From DASWJZ01 sp963720705 (GTDB lineage Bacteria; Pseudomonadota; Alphaproteobacteria; Rhizobiales; Afifellaceae), in NCBI GenBank assembly GCA_963720705.1, contig CAVRGJ010000002.1, positions 434,001 to 498,000 of the forward strand: a DNA stretch of 64,000 nt. Direction: 5' to 3'. The translations under genes and the position numbers were made by a program. The notes below the pieces were generated by a model. The model was not told where the DNA came from and did not search any database. It was given only the letters and a program-made list of their open reading frames with translations. Below, piece after piece: positions 57,775 through 64,000 of the stretch. The number at the start of each line of letters is the position of its first letter. Position 1 is the first letter of the stretch.

Positions 57775-58017
57775 TCACGCCGCCGGTTGGTAGAGGCAGT
57801 CGGGCGGCCGCGATTGCGTGGCCTTAAGGCTCGGATCGAATCGGTAGACGGTAGAGCAATAGGGGCAGACCGCCTCATTCTCCTCGCCCATGTCGATGAA
57901 GACGTGCGGATGGTCGAATGGCGGCAGCGCGCCGACGCACATGAATTCGCGCGCGCCGATCGCAATCGAATCGACGCCCGCATCGTTGTGGAAGTGCGGA
58001 ACGATGCCCTCGGCCAT
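57775..58017 (-). CDS. Zinc-finger (zf-CHCC) domain protein
   Basis: An 80-residue protein with the CHCC zinc finger known from the NDUFS6 accessory subunit of complex I: EFMCVGALPPFDHPHVFIDM then GEENEAVCPYCSTVYRF. The Cys-His-Cys-Cys ligands lie at about residues 27, 38, 51 and 54. A link to respiratory complex I is suggested by homology; the bacterial role is unclear. It starts at the ATG at 58017 and is followed after 6 bp by the monooxygenase gene. Divergent from the alpha/beta hydrolase gene. Confidence 0.88.
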   Translation of the reverse strand: MAEGIVPHFHNDAGVDSIAIGAREFMCVGALPPFDHPHVFIDMGEENEAVCPYCSTVYRFDPSLKATQSRPPDCLYQPAA

Positions 58018-58158
58018 GCGCTTTTTTCGCTCCTCGGACGCGTGCCGGCGGACAATAGCCACCGCGCCGGGCCTCAAACAAGCGGGCGCGGCACTTTGTT
58101 GCGCGGGGCCCGTGCCCTTACATAGCCGAGCGATCAAGCCAAAACCGAGCAGGGCGCT

Positions 58159-58911
58159 GTGCAAAAGTTCGATTCGGCCGGAGTCGAAATCGCTTTCCTG
58201 GACTCTAGGGAGGGGCATCCGACGCTCCTGATCCACGGCTTCGGCTCGAATGCTGAAGTCAATTGGGTGTCGACCGGGTGGGTGCGCGACCTTCAGGCCG
58301 CCGGGCGGCGGGTGATCGCGCTCGACAATCGCGGCCATGGCAAAAGCGGCAAGCCGCACGACCCGGCCGCCTACGAGGCGCGGATCATGGCGGAGGATGC
58401 ACGCCGCCTGCTCGACCACCTCGGCGTCGCGCGCGCCGACGTCATCGGCTATTCGATGGGCGCGAGGCTCGCAGCGAATCTTGCGCTCGCGCATTCTGAG
58501 CGCGTCAGGCGCGCAGTCTTCAGCGGGCTCGGAGATGCGATGGTGCACGGTATCGGCGGAGCGGAGGCGATCGCCGCCGCTCTGCGCGCGCCGTCGCCGA
58601 ACGACGTGAGCGATCCGCGTGCCCGAGCCTACCGCATCTTCGCGGAGCAGACGAAGAGCGACCGCGAAGCGCTCGCGGCGTGCATTCTCGGCTCACGCCG
58701 GCGCCTGACGGAGGCCGAGGTCGGAAAGATCGCCGTGCCTGTGCTGGTCGCCGTCGGAACGGACGACGATGTGGCCGGGAGCGCTGAGGCCCTTGCCGCA
58801 CTCATTCCGGACGCCGAGGCGTTCGCGATTCCGGGGCGCGACCACATGAAGGCCGTCGGCGACAAGAGGCACAAGGAAGCGGCGATCACGTTTCTGGCGA
58901 AGCCCGCCTAG
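58159..58911 (+). CDS. Alpha/beta hydrolase
   Basis: A 250-residue alpha/beta-hydrolase with the oxyanion-hole motif LLIHGFGSNAEVNW, the nucleophile elbow VIGYSMGARLAANLAL (Ser about 96), the acid in VLVAVGTDDDVAG and the catalytic His in IPGRDHMKAVGDKRH. The substrate cannot be told; the fold covers esterases and C-C hydrolases. It begins at a GTG with AGGG 4 nt upstream. Divergent from the zf-CHCC gene and followed by cysE about 100 bp away. Confidence 0.9.
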   Translation: MQKFDSAGVEIAFLDSREGHPTLLIHGFGSNAEVNWVSTGWVRDLQAAGRRVIALDNRGHGKSGKPHDPAAYEARIMAEDARRLLDHLGVARADVIGYSMGARLAANLALAHSERVRRAVFSGLGDAMVHGIGGAEAIAAALRAPSPNDVSDPRARAYRIFAEQTKSDREALAACILGSRRRLTEAEVGKIAVPVLVAVGTDDDVAGSAEALAALIPDAEAFAIPGRDHMKAVGDKRHKEAAITFLAKPA

Positions 58912-59008
58912 CCGGCGGCTCCCGATCACAAGGCGTTCACCCTATATGGGTGGTGCTCCCAATGCGGGCCGCAATGCCGTATGATCCGACCATCCGATGG
59001 AGGCACCG

Positions 59009-59860
59009 ATGAGCGTGAAGGTTCCAAGCCCAGCTCCCGGCACTATCGAATCGCTCGATCCGATCTGGACGAAGCTGCGAGCCGAGGCGGAGGCGGCGGT
59101 GACGGCTGAGCCGGCGCTCGCCGGCTTCCTCTACACCTATATCCTGAACCATTGGCGGCTTGAGGATGCGGTCGCCCACCGCGTCTCCGACCGGCTCGAC
59201 AGCGCCGCCTTCGACGGCGACTTCATCAAGCGTGCCTTCGGGGAGATGGCCGCGGACGACCGCGATTACTCGGTGACGCTGCGCGCCGACCTCGTCGCCG
59301 TCTATGACCGCGATCCTGCCGTCAGCCGCTTCCTCGAGCCGGTGCTCTACTTCAAGGGTTTCCACGCCATCCAGGCGCATCGTCTGGCGCATTGGCTTCA
59401 TGCCAACGACCGCCGCGACTTCGCGTTCTATGTGCAGAGCAAGTCGTCGGAGGTATTCCAGGTCGACATCAATCCCGCCGTGCCGATGGGGAAGGGCATC
59501 TTCATCGATCATGCGACCGGCGTCGTGGTGGGCGAGACCGCGGTCATCGAGGACGACGTCTCGATTCTGCAGAACGTGACGCTCGGCGGCACCGGCAAAG
59601 AGAGCGGCGATCGGCATCCGAAAATCCGGCGCGGCGTCCTGATCGGCGCCGGCGCCAAGATCCTCGGCAACATCGAAGTCGGAAGCTGCTCGCGCGTCGC
59701 CGCGGGCTCGGTCGTGCTGAAGCCGGTTCCGCCGCACGCGACCGTTGCCGGCGTTCCGGCGAAGGTCGTCGGGCAGGCGGGCTGCGCGGAGCCGGCGCGC
59801 AGCATGGATCAAGTGCTGCGCGACAGCGAAGGCGACGGCGATCTCGGCTCCGGCATCTGA
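59009..59860 (+). CDS. cysE: Serine O-acetyltransferase
   Basis: A 283-residue enzyme that makes O-acetylserine for cysteine synthesis. An N-terminal helical domain (ESLDPIWTKLRAEAEAAVTA, HWRLEDAVAHRVSDRLDS, FHAIQAHRLAHWLH) is followed by the left-handed beta-helix with hexapeptides: DINPAVPMGKGIFIDHATGV, VVGETAVIEDDVSILQNVTL, GGTGKESGDRHPKIR and VGSCSRVAAGSVVLKPVPPH. The ATG at 59009 has GGAGG 4 nt upstream; one four codons earlier overlaps that site and is rejected. Confidence 0.95.
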   Translation: MSVKVPSPAPGTIESLDPIWTKLRAEAEAAVTAEPALAGFLYTYILNHWRLEDAVAHRVSDRLDSAAFDGDFIKRAFGEMAADDRDYSVTLRADLVAVYDRDPAVSRFLEPVLYFKGFHAIQAHRLAHWLHANDRRDFAFYVQSKSSEVFQVDINPAVPMGKGIFIDHATGVVVGETAVIEDDVSILQNVTLGGTGKESGDRHPKIRRGVLIGAGAKILGNIEVGSCSRVAAGSVVLKPVPPHATVAGVPAKVVGQAGCAEPARSMDQVLRDSEGDGDLGSGI

Positions 59861-59938
59861 CCGCGCGTCTTTCCAGGCGATTGTGGTTCGCGGCCCGGCG
59901 CTCTAAAAGGCTCGCGCCAGGAACGCAGGACCGAAGCC

Positions 59939-60148
59939 GTGACCATCGAAGAGCTGAAGAAGGTGGAGCGCTATCTCCGCCGCTTGTTTGGAAACGAGTC
60001 GATCGCGGTCAAGGCGCGTCCGCGCAAGGATGATTCCGCCGAGGTCTTCGTCGGCGAGGAGTTCATCGGAGTCATCTATCGCGACGACGAGGACGACGAC
60101 CTCTCCTACAATTTCACGATGGCGATCCTCGACGTCGACCTCGCCTAG
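59939..60148 (+). CDS. DUF3126 family protein
   Basis: A 69-residue acidic protein (TIEELKKVERYLRRLFGNES, then VFVGEEFIGVIYRDDEDDDL and SYNFTMAILDVDL) that matches the small DUF3126 family, restricted to alphaproteobacteria and without known function. It starts at a GTG with AGGA 8 nt upstream, 78 bp after cysE in the same direction; cysE-DUF3126 is a recurrent pair in the Rhizobiales. Confidence 0.9.
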   Translation: MTIEELKKVERYLRRLFGNESIAVKARPRKDDSAEVFVGEEFIGVIYRDDEDDDLSYNFTMAILDVDLA

Positions 60149-60351
60149 CAGCGCCGCCTGCGATCGGAGACGATCCGCCGTTTTCAACCGCCGAGCAGCT
60201 GCCGGATGGGTCGCTTCGTGCGCGGCCCGATGTCCCCGTCGACGGCGCCGTGCGCCGGCATCGCGGCCAAACTTGGCAATCTGAGCATCGTATCGGCTCC
60301 CATCCGCCCGCGAGCGGATGGCCCGCGAGCGGGCGGCGGAGCCCGCTATCG

Positions 60352-60366
60352 TTAACTATCGCCTAA
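60352..60366. promoter_or_regulatory. Degenerate CtrA-like box
   Basis: TTAA (60352-60355), seven bases and CTAA (60363-60366) differ from the CtrA pattern TTAA-N7-TTAA by one base. It lies 67 bp upstream of the perfect copy. Confidence 0.35.
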
Positions 60367-60432
60367 GTTCACGTCCACGGGAGGGCCTCGCGCCTTGCCG
60401 GGGAGGGGCACGGGCGGTAGTCTCGCCAAACG

Positions 60433-60448
60433 TTAACGAAACGTTAAC
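60433..60448. promoter_or_regulatory. CtrA-type box (TTAA-N7-TTAAC) before the small membrane protein gene
   Basis: TTAACGAAACGTTAAC is an exact fit to the alphaproteobacterial cell-cycle regulator CtrA pattern, and is itself a duplicated CGTTAACG. It lies 12 bp before the GTG at 60460, so CtrA binding here would more likely repress than activate. Confidence 0.5.
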
Positions 60449-60459
60449 GGAGGGGGCAC

Positions 60460-60771
60460 GTGTCCGGGCTCGGTGTGTTTGCGTATTGCGCCGCGATTGG
60501 TTTTGTCACCGCGGCGACGATCGCCACCTTCTATCAATGGGTCACGTCGGAGGCAGCGGAGCTCTTTTCCGCGCGCACGACGATTGCGGGCTTTGCCTTC
60601 GCGATCGTGCTCAGCATGTTCTGCGGGCCGTTCATCGTGGTGCGCAAGGTCGTCGCCGGATTGCGGTCGCGGGAACTGCGGGCGCTGCCCGCGGTCGTCG
60701 GCGTGATGATCGCAGGGATATGGAGCGTCTGTGCGGGGATCTTCTACGTGAGCCTGCTCGTCGCCGCGTAG
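60460..60771 (+). CDS. Small three-helix membrane protein (DUF6949-like)
   Basis: A 103-residue protein with three hydrophobic helices: VFAYCAAIGFVTAATIATFY, TTIAGFAFAIVLSMFCGPFI and LPAVVGVMIAGIWSVCAGIF, with a basic loop VRKVVAGLRSREL between the second and third. It matches a small alphaproteobacterial family without known function. The start is GTG 60460, preceded by GGAGGGGG. CtrA-like boxes lie directly upstream. Confidence 0.75.
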   Translation: MSGLGVFAYCAAIGFVTAATIATFYQWVTSEAAELFSARTTIAGFAFAIVLSMFCGPFIVVRKVVAGLRSRELRALPAVVGVMIAGIWSVCAGIFYVSLLVAA

Positions 60772-60828
60772 CGCCGACCTCAGCCCCATTCGGCGAGAAT
60801 CGCTCCGCGGCTAACCGCGGAGCCCAAT

Positions 60829-61446
60829 CTAGCGCGACGTCGCCGTGTTCTGCGTAGTCCAGCGTGGATCGCCGATCGACACCCAATGATTGGGGTCACT
60901 CGTCGATTGCCGCTTCACGAAGCGATAGGCAGTCTCATACCAGCGGCGCAGCTTGTCGGTCTTGTTGTCGAGGACAAAATCGCCGCGCGACGTGCGCGCG
61001 AGCAGAATCGCGTGCCCTTCGCCGACCTCGTCGAAGACGACAGTGATGAGGAGCGCCGAGGTGGGCCAGCCTCGATCCTCCAGCCATTTCCGCTTCAGAA
61101 GGACATAGTCCTCGCAGTCGCCGTAAGCCCCGGGCAGCGTCCACACCTCGTCGCGGTGGTAGATTTCCAGATCGGTGGCAGGCGTCACGATCCGGTTGAC
61201 GAGCATGTTGACCTCCTGGAGGTCGCGCCACGTGTCCTCATTCAGAAGTTCGGGCGTGTCGGCGCCACGCGCGACGCACTCGGTCGGAAATTTCTGACAA
61301 AAGTCGAGATAGCCGACGGGCGGATTCGTCGCTCCGCCGACCTGCATCGAAGGGTTATCCGCGTCGGCCCGCCCAGCCGCCCCGAACACCAGCCCAGAAA
61401 ACACAACAACACCGGCCAACAGGGGCCGGTACGCGAACCGAAACAT
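60829..61446 (-). CDS. Bacterial transglutaminase-like cysteine peptidase (BTLCP, LapG-like)
   Basis: A 205-residue exported protein. Signal peptide MFRFAYRPLLAGVVVFSGLV, then GYLDFCQKFPTECVAR, and a papain-like triad: Cys in GAYGDCEDYVLLKRKWLED, His in VGEGHAILLARTSRGDF and Asp in VLDNKTDKLRRW. This order and the length match the DUF920/BTLCP family, whose best-known member LapG cleaves biofilm adhesins in the periplasm. No adhesin or LapD is seen in the window. Monocistronic. Confidence 0.9.
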   Translation of the reverse strand: MFRFAYRPLLAGVVVFSGLVFGAAGRADADNPSMQVGGATNPPVGYLDFCQKFPTECVARGADTPELLNEDTWRDLQEVNMLVNRIVTPATDLEIYHRDEVWTLPGAYGDCEDYVLLKRKWLEDRGWPTSALLITVVFDEVGEGHAILLARTSRGDFVLDNKTDKLRRWYETAYRFVKRQSTSDPNHWVSIGDPRWTTQNTATSR

Positions 61447-61569
61447 TCTTATCGCCCCCCATTTTGGTGGGGACCATAGCAGAATTTCGCTTTCGATTGG
61501 GCTAAAAGTTTACATCAACGAGGCGTGAACGCGCTCTCTTCCGGCCGGGGTGGCGGCTCGCGCGAGCTT

Positions 61570-62193
61570 TCAGAAATAGTCCTTCTCGATGGTCTTCTCG
61601 ATCGCGGCGTCGGAGAGAAGCCGCAGGAACTCGATGCCGATGCCGTCGTCGAAATGGCGCACGACGCGCGCACCGAGGCGGCCGAGCTTCAGCGGCGAGC
61701 CGAGCGGGGGGCGAAGCGTCGTTGCGAGCGCGGCACCGGACAGCGACATGTCGATCACGCGGATCGGATGCGCGGTGCCGTCCGCAAGAACGATGTTTGC
61801 CTCGTTGCGTTTCGGCGTGCGACGCAGGTGCCTGCGATCCTCGTCGAGATTGAGCACGTGGCGATTGGCGAGCCAGGTCAGCGTGTCGGCGAGCTTGTCG
61901 CGCTTGCGCTGCGAGGCGGCAATCGACATGACGAAACCGTGCTCGCTGGTGCTCAGGATGACGCCCTCGACGCGGCCGATATTGTCGATATAGGCGATCA
62001 CGCGGGCGCCGACTTCGCCGCTGGTAGGGCTGACGAATTCCGCGTCTCCGGGCGAGATCGCGACGAGCTGACAGGGACATTCCTGCCCGTCATGAAACAT
62101 GCAGCGGCCGAGCAAGCTGAGCTGCACCCGCTGAAACCGGCCTCGGTCGGAATCTTTGGGTTCGATTGTCTGTTGAGCTTCCAGAGCCGGCAT
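61570..62193 (-). CDS. Tandem PilZ domain protein
   Basis: A 207-residue cytoplasmic protein. Residues about 18-95 form a first PilZ-like barrel (RGRFQRVQLSLLGRCMFHDG). Residues about 118-195 form a second that has the c-di-GMP motif RRTPKRNEANIVLADG and DMSLSGAALATTLRPPLG (RxxxR...DxSxxG). It probably senses c-di-GMP. The start MPALEAQQTIEPK is normal. It lies between the BTLCP and PAS genes on the minus strand. Confidence 0.85.
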   Translation of the reverse strand: MPALEAQQTIEPKDSDRGRFQRVQLSLLGRCMFHDGQECPCQLVAISPGDAEFVSPTSGEVGARVIAYIDNIGRVEGVILSTSEHGFVMSIAASQRKRDKLADTLTWLANRHVLNLDEDRRHLRRTPKRNEANIVLADGTAHPIRVIDMSLSGAALATTLRPPLGSPLKLGRLGARVVRHFDDGIGIEFLRLLSDAAIEKTIEKDYF

Positions 62194-62293
62194 GGCAACC
62201 CCGAATGTTCCAACTTATGCGGGCGGTTGCAGCCCAGTACGGAACCTATGCCGGTGTAGTTAAATATGTGTAAGCAGGGGCCGGTGCGCGTCG

Positions 62294-62902
62294 CTACTTT
62301 CCGCCTGGAACCACGGTCAAGTGCCCATAGCGGCGAGGAATTTTGAAAGAGGCAGCGACGGCGACCGGCGCAGCGGCGCGGCCCGCGTCGCGCAGTGCCG
62401 GGCGGATATCGGGGAGGAAGCGAATCGACCGCAGCGCTTGTGAAACGACGCGGGCGCGCACACGGTTCGTCTCGTCGTGGCCACCGACGCGCTCCATCGA
62501 CCCGATGGCGCCAGCGGTCCCGGTTTCTCCGGAAAGCGGAAGGAGCAGCATCTCGAAAGCGACAAAGCCGCCGCCTACCGTCTCTGCCACGACGCCGGAG
62601 ACCATGCCGGTCGAACGGAACGCCGCCGCGCGGAGATCGCGCCTCAGCGTCGTCGCGTCGGTCGCGTTCCAAAGCGCAAGAAAGCTCTCGTCGCTGAGAT
62701 CACGACCGTAACGGGTGGCAACCGAGGCGCCGCAGAAGCGGAAGCGAAAGCGCGCCTGGTCGGTATTCTCGATGTCGATGAGGAAGAGGGAGGGGAGTAT
62801 TGTGGCAAGATCGCCTGCGCGCACGGCGGTCGCGCGCACTCCATTTCCCCGGTGACAGCTCGTCCAATAGGCGTAGAGGGCCTTGCTGGTCTCGTGCTTC
62901 AT
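62294..62902 (-). CDS. PAS domain protein (DUF1457/PAS_5 type)
   Basis: A 202-residue protein consisting of one PAS_5 domain: KALYAYWTSCHRGNGVRATA, LPSLFLIDIENTDQARFRFR, FCGASVATRYGRDLSDESFL and GGFVAFEMLLLPLSGETG. A basic C-terminal tail follows. Such proteins are very common in Hyphomicrobiales, stand alone, and lack output domains; the role is unknown. The start at 62902 follows GGGGGCGAC; the frame continues upstream without homology. Confidence 0.85.
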   Translation of the reverse strand: MKHETSKALYAYWTSCHRGNGVRATAVRAGDLATILPSLFLIDIENTDQARFRFRFCGASVATRYGRDLSDESFLALWNATDATTLRRDLRAAAFRSTGMVSGVVAETVGGGFVAFEMLLLPLSGETGTAGAIGSMERVGGHDETNRVRARVVSQALRSIRFLPDIRPALRDAGRAAAPVAVAASFKIPRRYGHLTVVPGGK

Positions 62903-63141
62903 GTCGCCCCCGTCATCCCGGTTGGCCGATGGCGGCTCTTCGGCCACACTATCCGCGCATCCCAGGGATCCTTGTCGTGCCACGCGAGGTCGACACGGCG
63001 GGGTGAAACCATTTGTTAAGGTTAACGAAGCGTGAGCGTTGCGCGCATTGGGCGCTTCGCCTGAATTGCTGTCGCCAGTCCAAAGGCGGAACTCGCTAGG
63101 CTCGGGGCGGGCTGGAAGAACGAGAGGCAGGGGCGACAAGG

Positions 63142-63177
63142 AAACCGCCGGGCGTCAGGCCCGGCGGTTTTCGTTTT
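63142..63177 (+). terminator. Strong intrinsic terminator without an obvious upstream plus-strand gene
   Basis: AAACCGCCGGG (63142-63152) pairs perfectly with CCCGGCGGTTT (63160-63170) around a 7-nt loop, followed by TTTTCGTTTT. This is among the best terminators in the window. No coding region precedes it on the plus strand, so it could end a small RNA from 63007-63141 or attenuate the rhomboid gene. Confidence 0.75.
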
Positions 63178-63225
63178 CGCGCGACCCGCCTTGCACGCCG
63201 CTTCCCCGAAGGGCATGACCGCGCG

Positions 63226-63942
63226 ATGAACCGCACCCGCGCCATCAATCTCCCGCCCGTCGTGCTTTGGCTCGCCGTCTCTTTCGTCGCCGTCCACGTC
63301 ACGCGCCAGTTCCTGAGCCAGGATCTCGACGAATGGGTGCTGCTTGCCTTCGCGTTCATTCCGGCGCGCTACAGTGAGATCGGCGCGCAGCTTCCCGGCG
63401 GCGAGGCGGCCCGCTTCTGGACACCGGTCACCTACGCCTTCCTGCACGCGAACTATCTGCACCTCTTCGTCAACATCATCTGGATGGCGAGCTTCGGGGG
63501 CGCGCTTGCTCGCCGTTTCGGAAGCGTGCGGTTTCTACTCTTGAGCCTGATTGCCGCGATCGCCGGCGCCGGCCTCCAATATGCAATGCATTCGGGCGAC
63601 GAGGCGCTCGTGATCGGCGCCTCAGGTGCGGTCTCCGGCATGATGGCGGGGACGGCGCGCTTCGCATTCTCTCCCGGCGGCCCACTCGCCGGCGGCGGGT
63701 CGCTCGCCGCGTTCAGCGTTCCCGCCGAGCCGCTCGCCGCCGTCTTGAGAAACGGTCGTGCGGTCGCCTTCATTCTGATCTGGTTCGTGGTCAACCTGAT
63801 CTTCGGGTTGGCAGGCGGCTATGTTTCCGGAATTGGCGGTCCGATCGCCTGGGAGGCGCACGTCGGCGGCTTCGTCGCCGGGCTTCTCGTTTTCTCTCTC
63901 CTAGACCCGGTCGGCCGCAGCCGCGATGAAAGTCTGGCGTGA
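63226..63942 (+). CDS. Rhomboid family intramembrane serine protease
   Basis: A 238-residue six-helix membrane protease. Landmarks are RFWTPVTYAFLHANYLHLFV and NIIWMASFGGALARRFG (helix 2 with the His/Asn oxyanion residues), the nucleophile Ser in VIGASGAVSGMMAGTARFAF (GxSG) and the base His in WEAHVGGFVAGLLVF. It cleaves transmembrane substrates, unknown here. A Gly/Pro-rich loop (FSPGGPLAGGGS) follows the catalytic helix. The ATG at 63226 begins the usual short cytoplasmic N-terminus. Confidence 0.92.
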   Translation: MNRTRAINLPPVVLWLAVSFVAVHVTRQFLSQDLDEWVLLAFAFIPARYSEIGAQLPGGEAARFWTPVTYAFLHANYLHLFVNIIWMASFGGALARRFGSVRFLLLSLIAAIAGAGLQYAMHSGDEALVIGASGAVSGMMAGTARFAFSPGGPLAGGGSLAAFSVPAEPLAAVLRNGRAVAFILIWFVVNLIFGLAGGYVSGIGGPIAWEAHVGGFVAGLLVFSLLDPVGRSRDESLA

Positions 63943-64000
63943 TCGCTGCGGCGCTCCTAAACTAGCGATAGAGCTTCCTGAAGGGAGCCAGCCGAAAGGG

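Larger units (their letters stand above)
60149..60459. other. Intergenic region with CtrA-like boxes
   Basis: A 311-bp region without a supportable gene. It has a direct repeat of CCCGCGAGCGG (about 60307 and 60321), with GC-rich inverted segments around it. Two CtrA-like elements are annotated separately. A run of GGGAGG-type purines precedes the next start. I see no RNA gene. Confidence 0.4.

Noticed and set aside
60300..60345. CRISPR-like direct repeats
   Set aside because: Only two copies of an 11-bp GC-rich word without regular spacers and no cas genes.
63007..63180. SRP 4.5S RNA gene
   Set aside because: The conserved GGAA/AGCAG apical-loop pattern is absent; only the terminator is convincing.

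Overview
The window is GC-rich, densely packed chromosomal DNA from an alphaproteobacterium, most likely order Hyphomicrobiales (Rhizobiales). The evidence is the gene content (DUF3126, BTLCP transglutaminase-like peptidase, HlyU, DUF1272, an ECF42 sigma factor with DGPF/YCII partners), the rpsP-rimM-trmD-rplS / ffh / leuC / leuB / asd neighbourhood, Ala-rich tails on ribosomal proteins L19 and S16, and a CtrA-type TTAA-N7-TTAA box. Genus cannot be told from sequence alone.

Layout. 1-5.5 kb: the end of a carotenoid-isomerase-like oxidoreductase, then an ECF42 sigma locus (sigma factor, VOC protein, two DGPF/YCII proteins, a GST). Three promoters there share the pattern (T/C)GTCGA-N17-CGTCGT. 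5.5-10.3 kb: HlyU, MOSC, an adenylate cyclase with a CxxCH haem-type sensor, DUF1272, cytochrome b561, a zincin and an amber-interrupted secreted protein. 10.3-28.5 kb: core metabolism and translation (leuC, SoxR with its SDR target, rplS-trmD-rimM-rpsP, ffh, leuB, asd), interrupted at 19.8-23.5 kb by an aminotransferase / GNAT / JmjC-like group. 28.5-38.6 kb: mntH with a Fur/Mur-type box, a pyridoxal kinase-methyltransferase fusion, radC, map, a CinA-domain protein, gpt, a MetE-core protein and tRNA-Leu(UAA).

38.7-42.4 kb is the most unusual part: a minus-strand operon directly 3' of tRNA-Leu. It encodes a subtilase fused to a PatA/PatG-type C-terminal domain, followed by two paralogous 59-63 aa peptides with a near-identical leader and divergent hydrophobic tails. 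Two further small proteins follow, and stem-loops sit after each peptide gene. No cyanobactin heterocyclase, prenyltransferase or known core is present, so this looks like an undescribed PatG-like peptide-maturation (RiPP-type) system.

42.5-48.5 kb: a 2-aminoethylphosphonate uptake and degradation operon (PhnS/T/U/V, PhnX, a TIGR03364-type FAD oxidase), with four apparent frameshifts in phnV and phnX. 49.3-52.8 kb: a gallate-type lower pathway (GalD, GalC/LigK, GalB-like) headed by a type I (VOC-fold) extradiol dioxygenase in place of the usual LigAB-type enzyme. 53-64 kb: Gfo/Idh + ThuA, a triple PRC-barrel protein, a FAD monooxygenase, an alpha/beta hydrolase, cysE, DUF3126, a small membrane protein with CtrA-like boxes, BTLCP, PilZ, PAS and rhomboid genes.

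At least eight single-base frame breaks and one in-frame stop occur in otherwise well-conserved genes; correcting each restores a full-length family member. Several lie in short homopolymers, so residual assembly errors are likely. The four breaks in the phn operon could instead be real decay.
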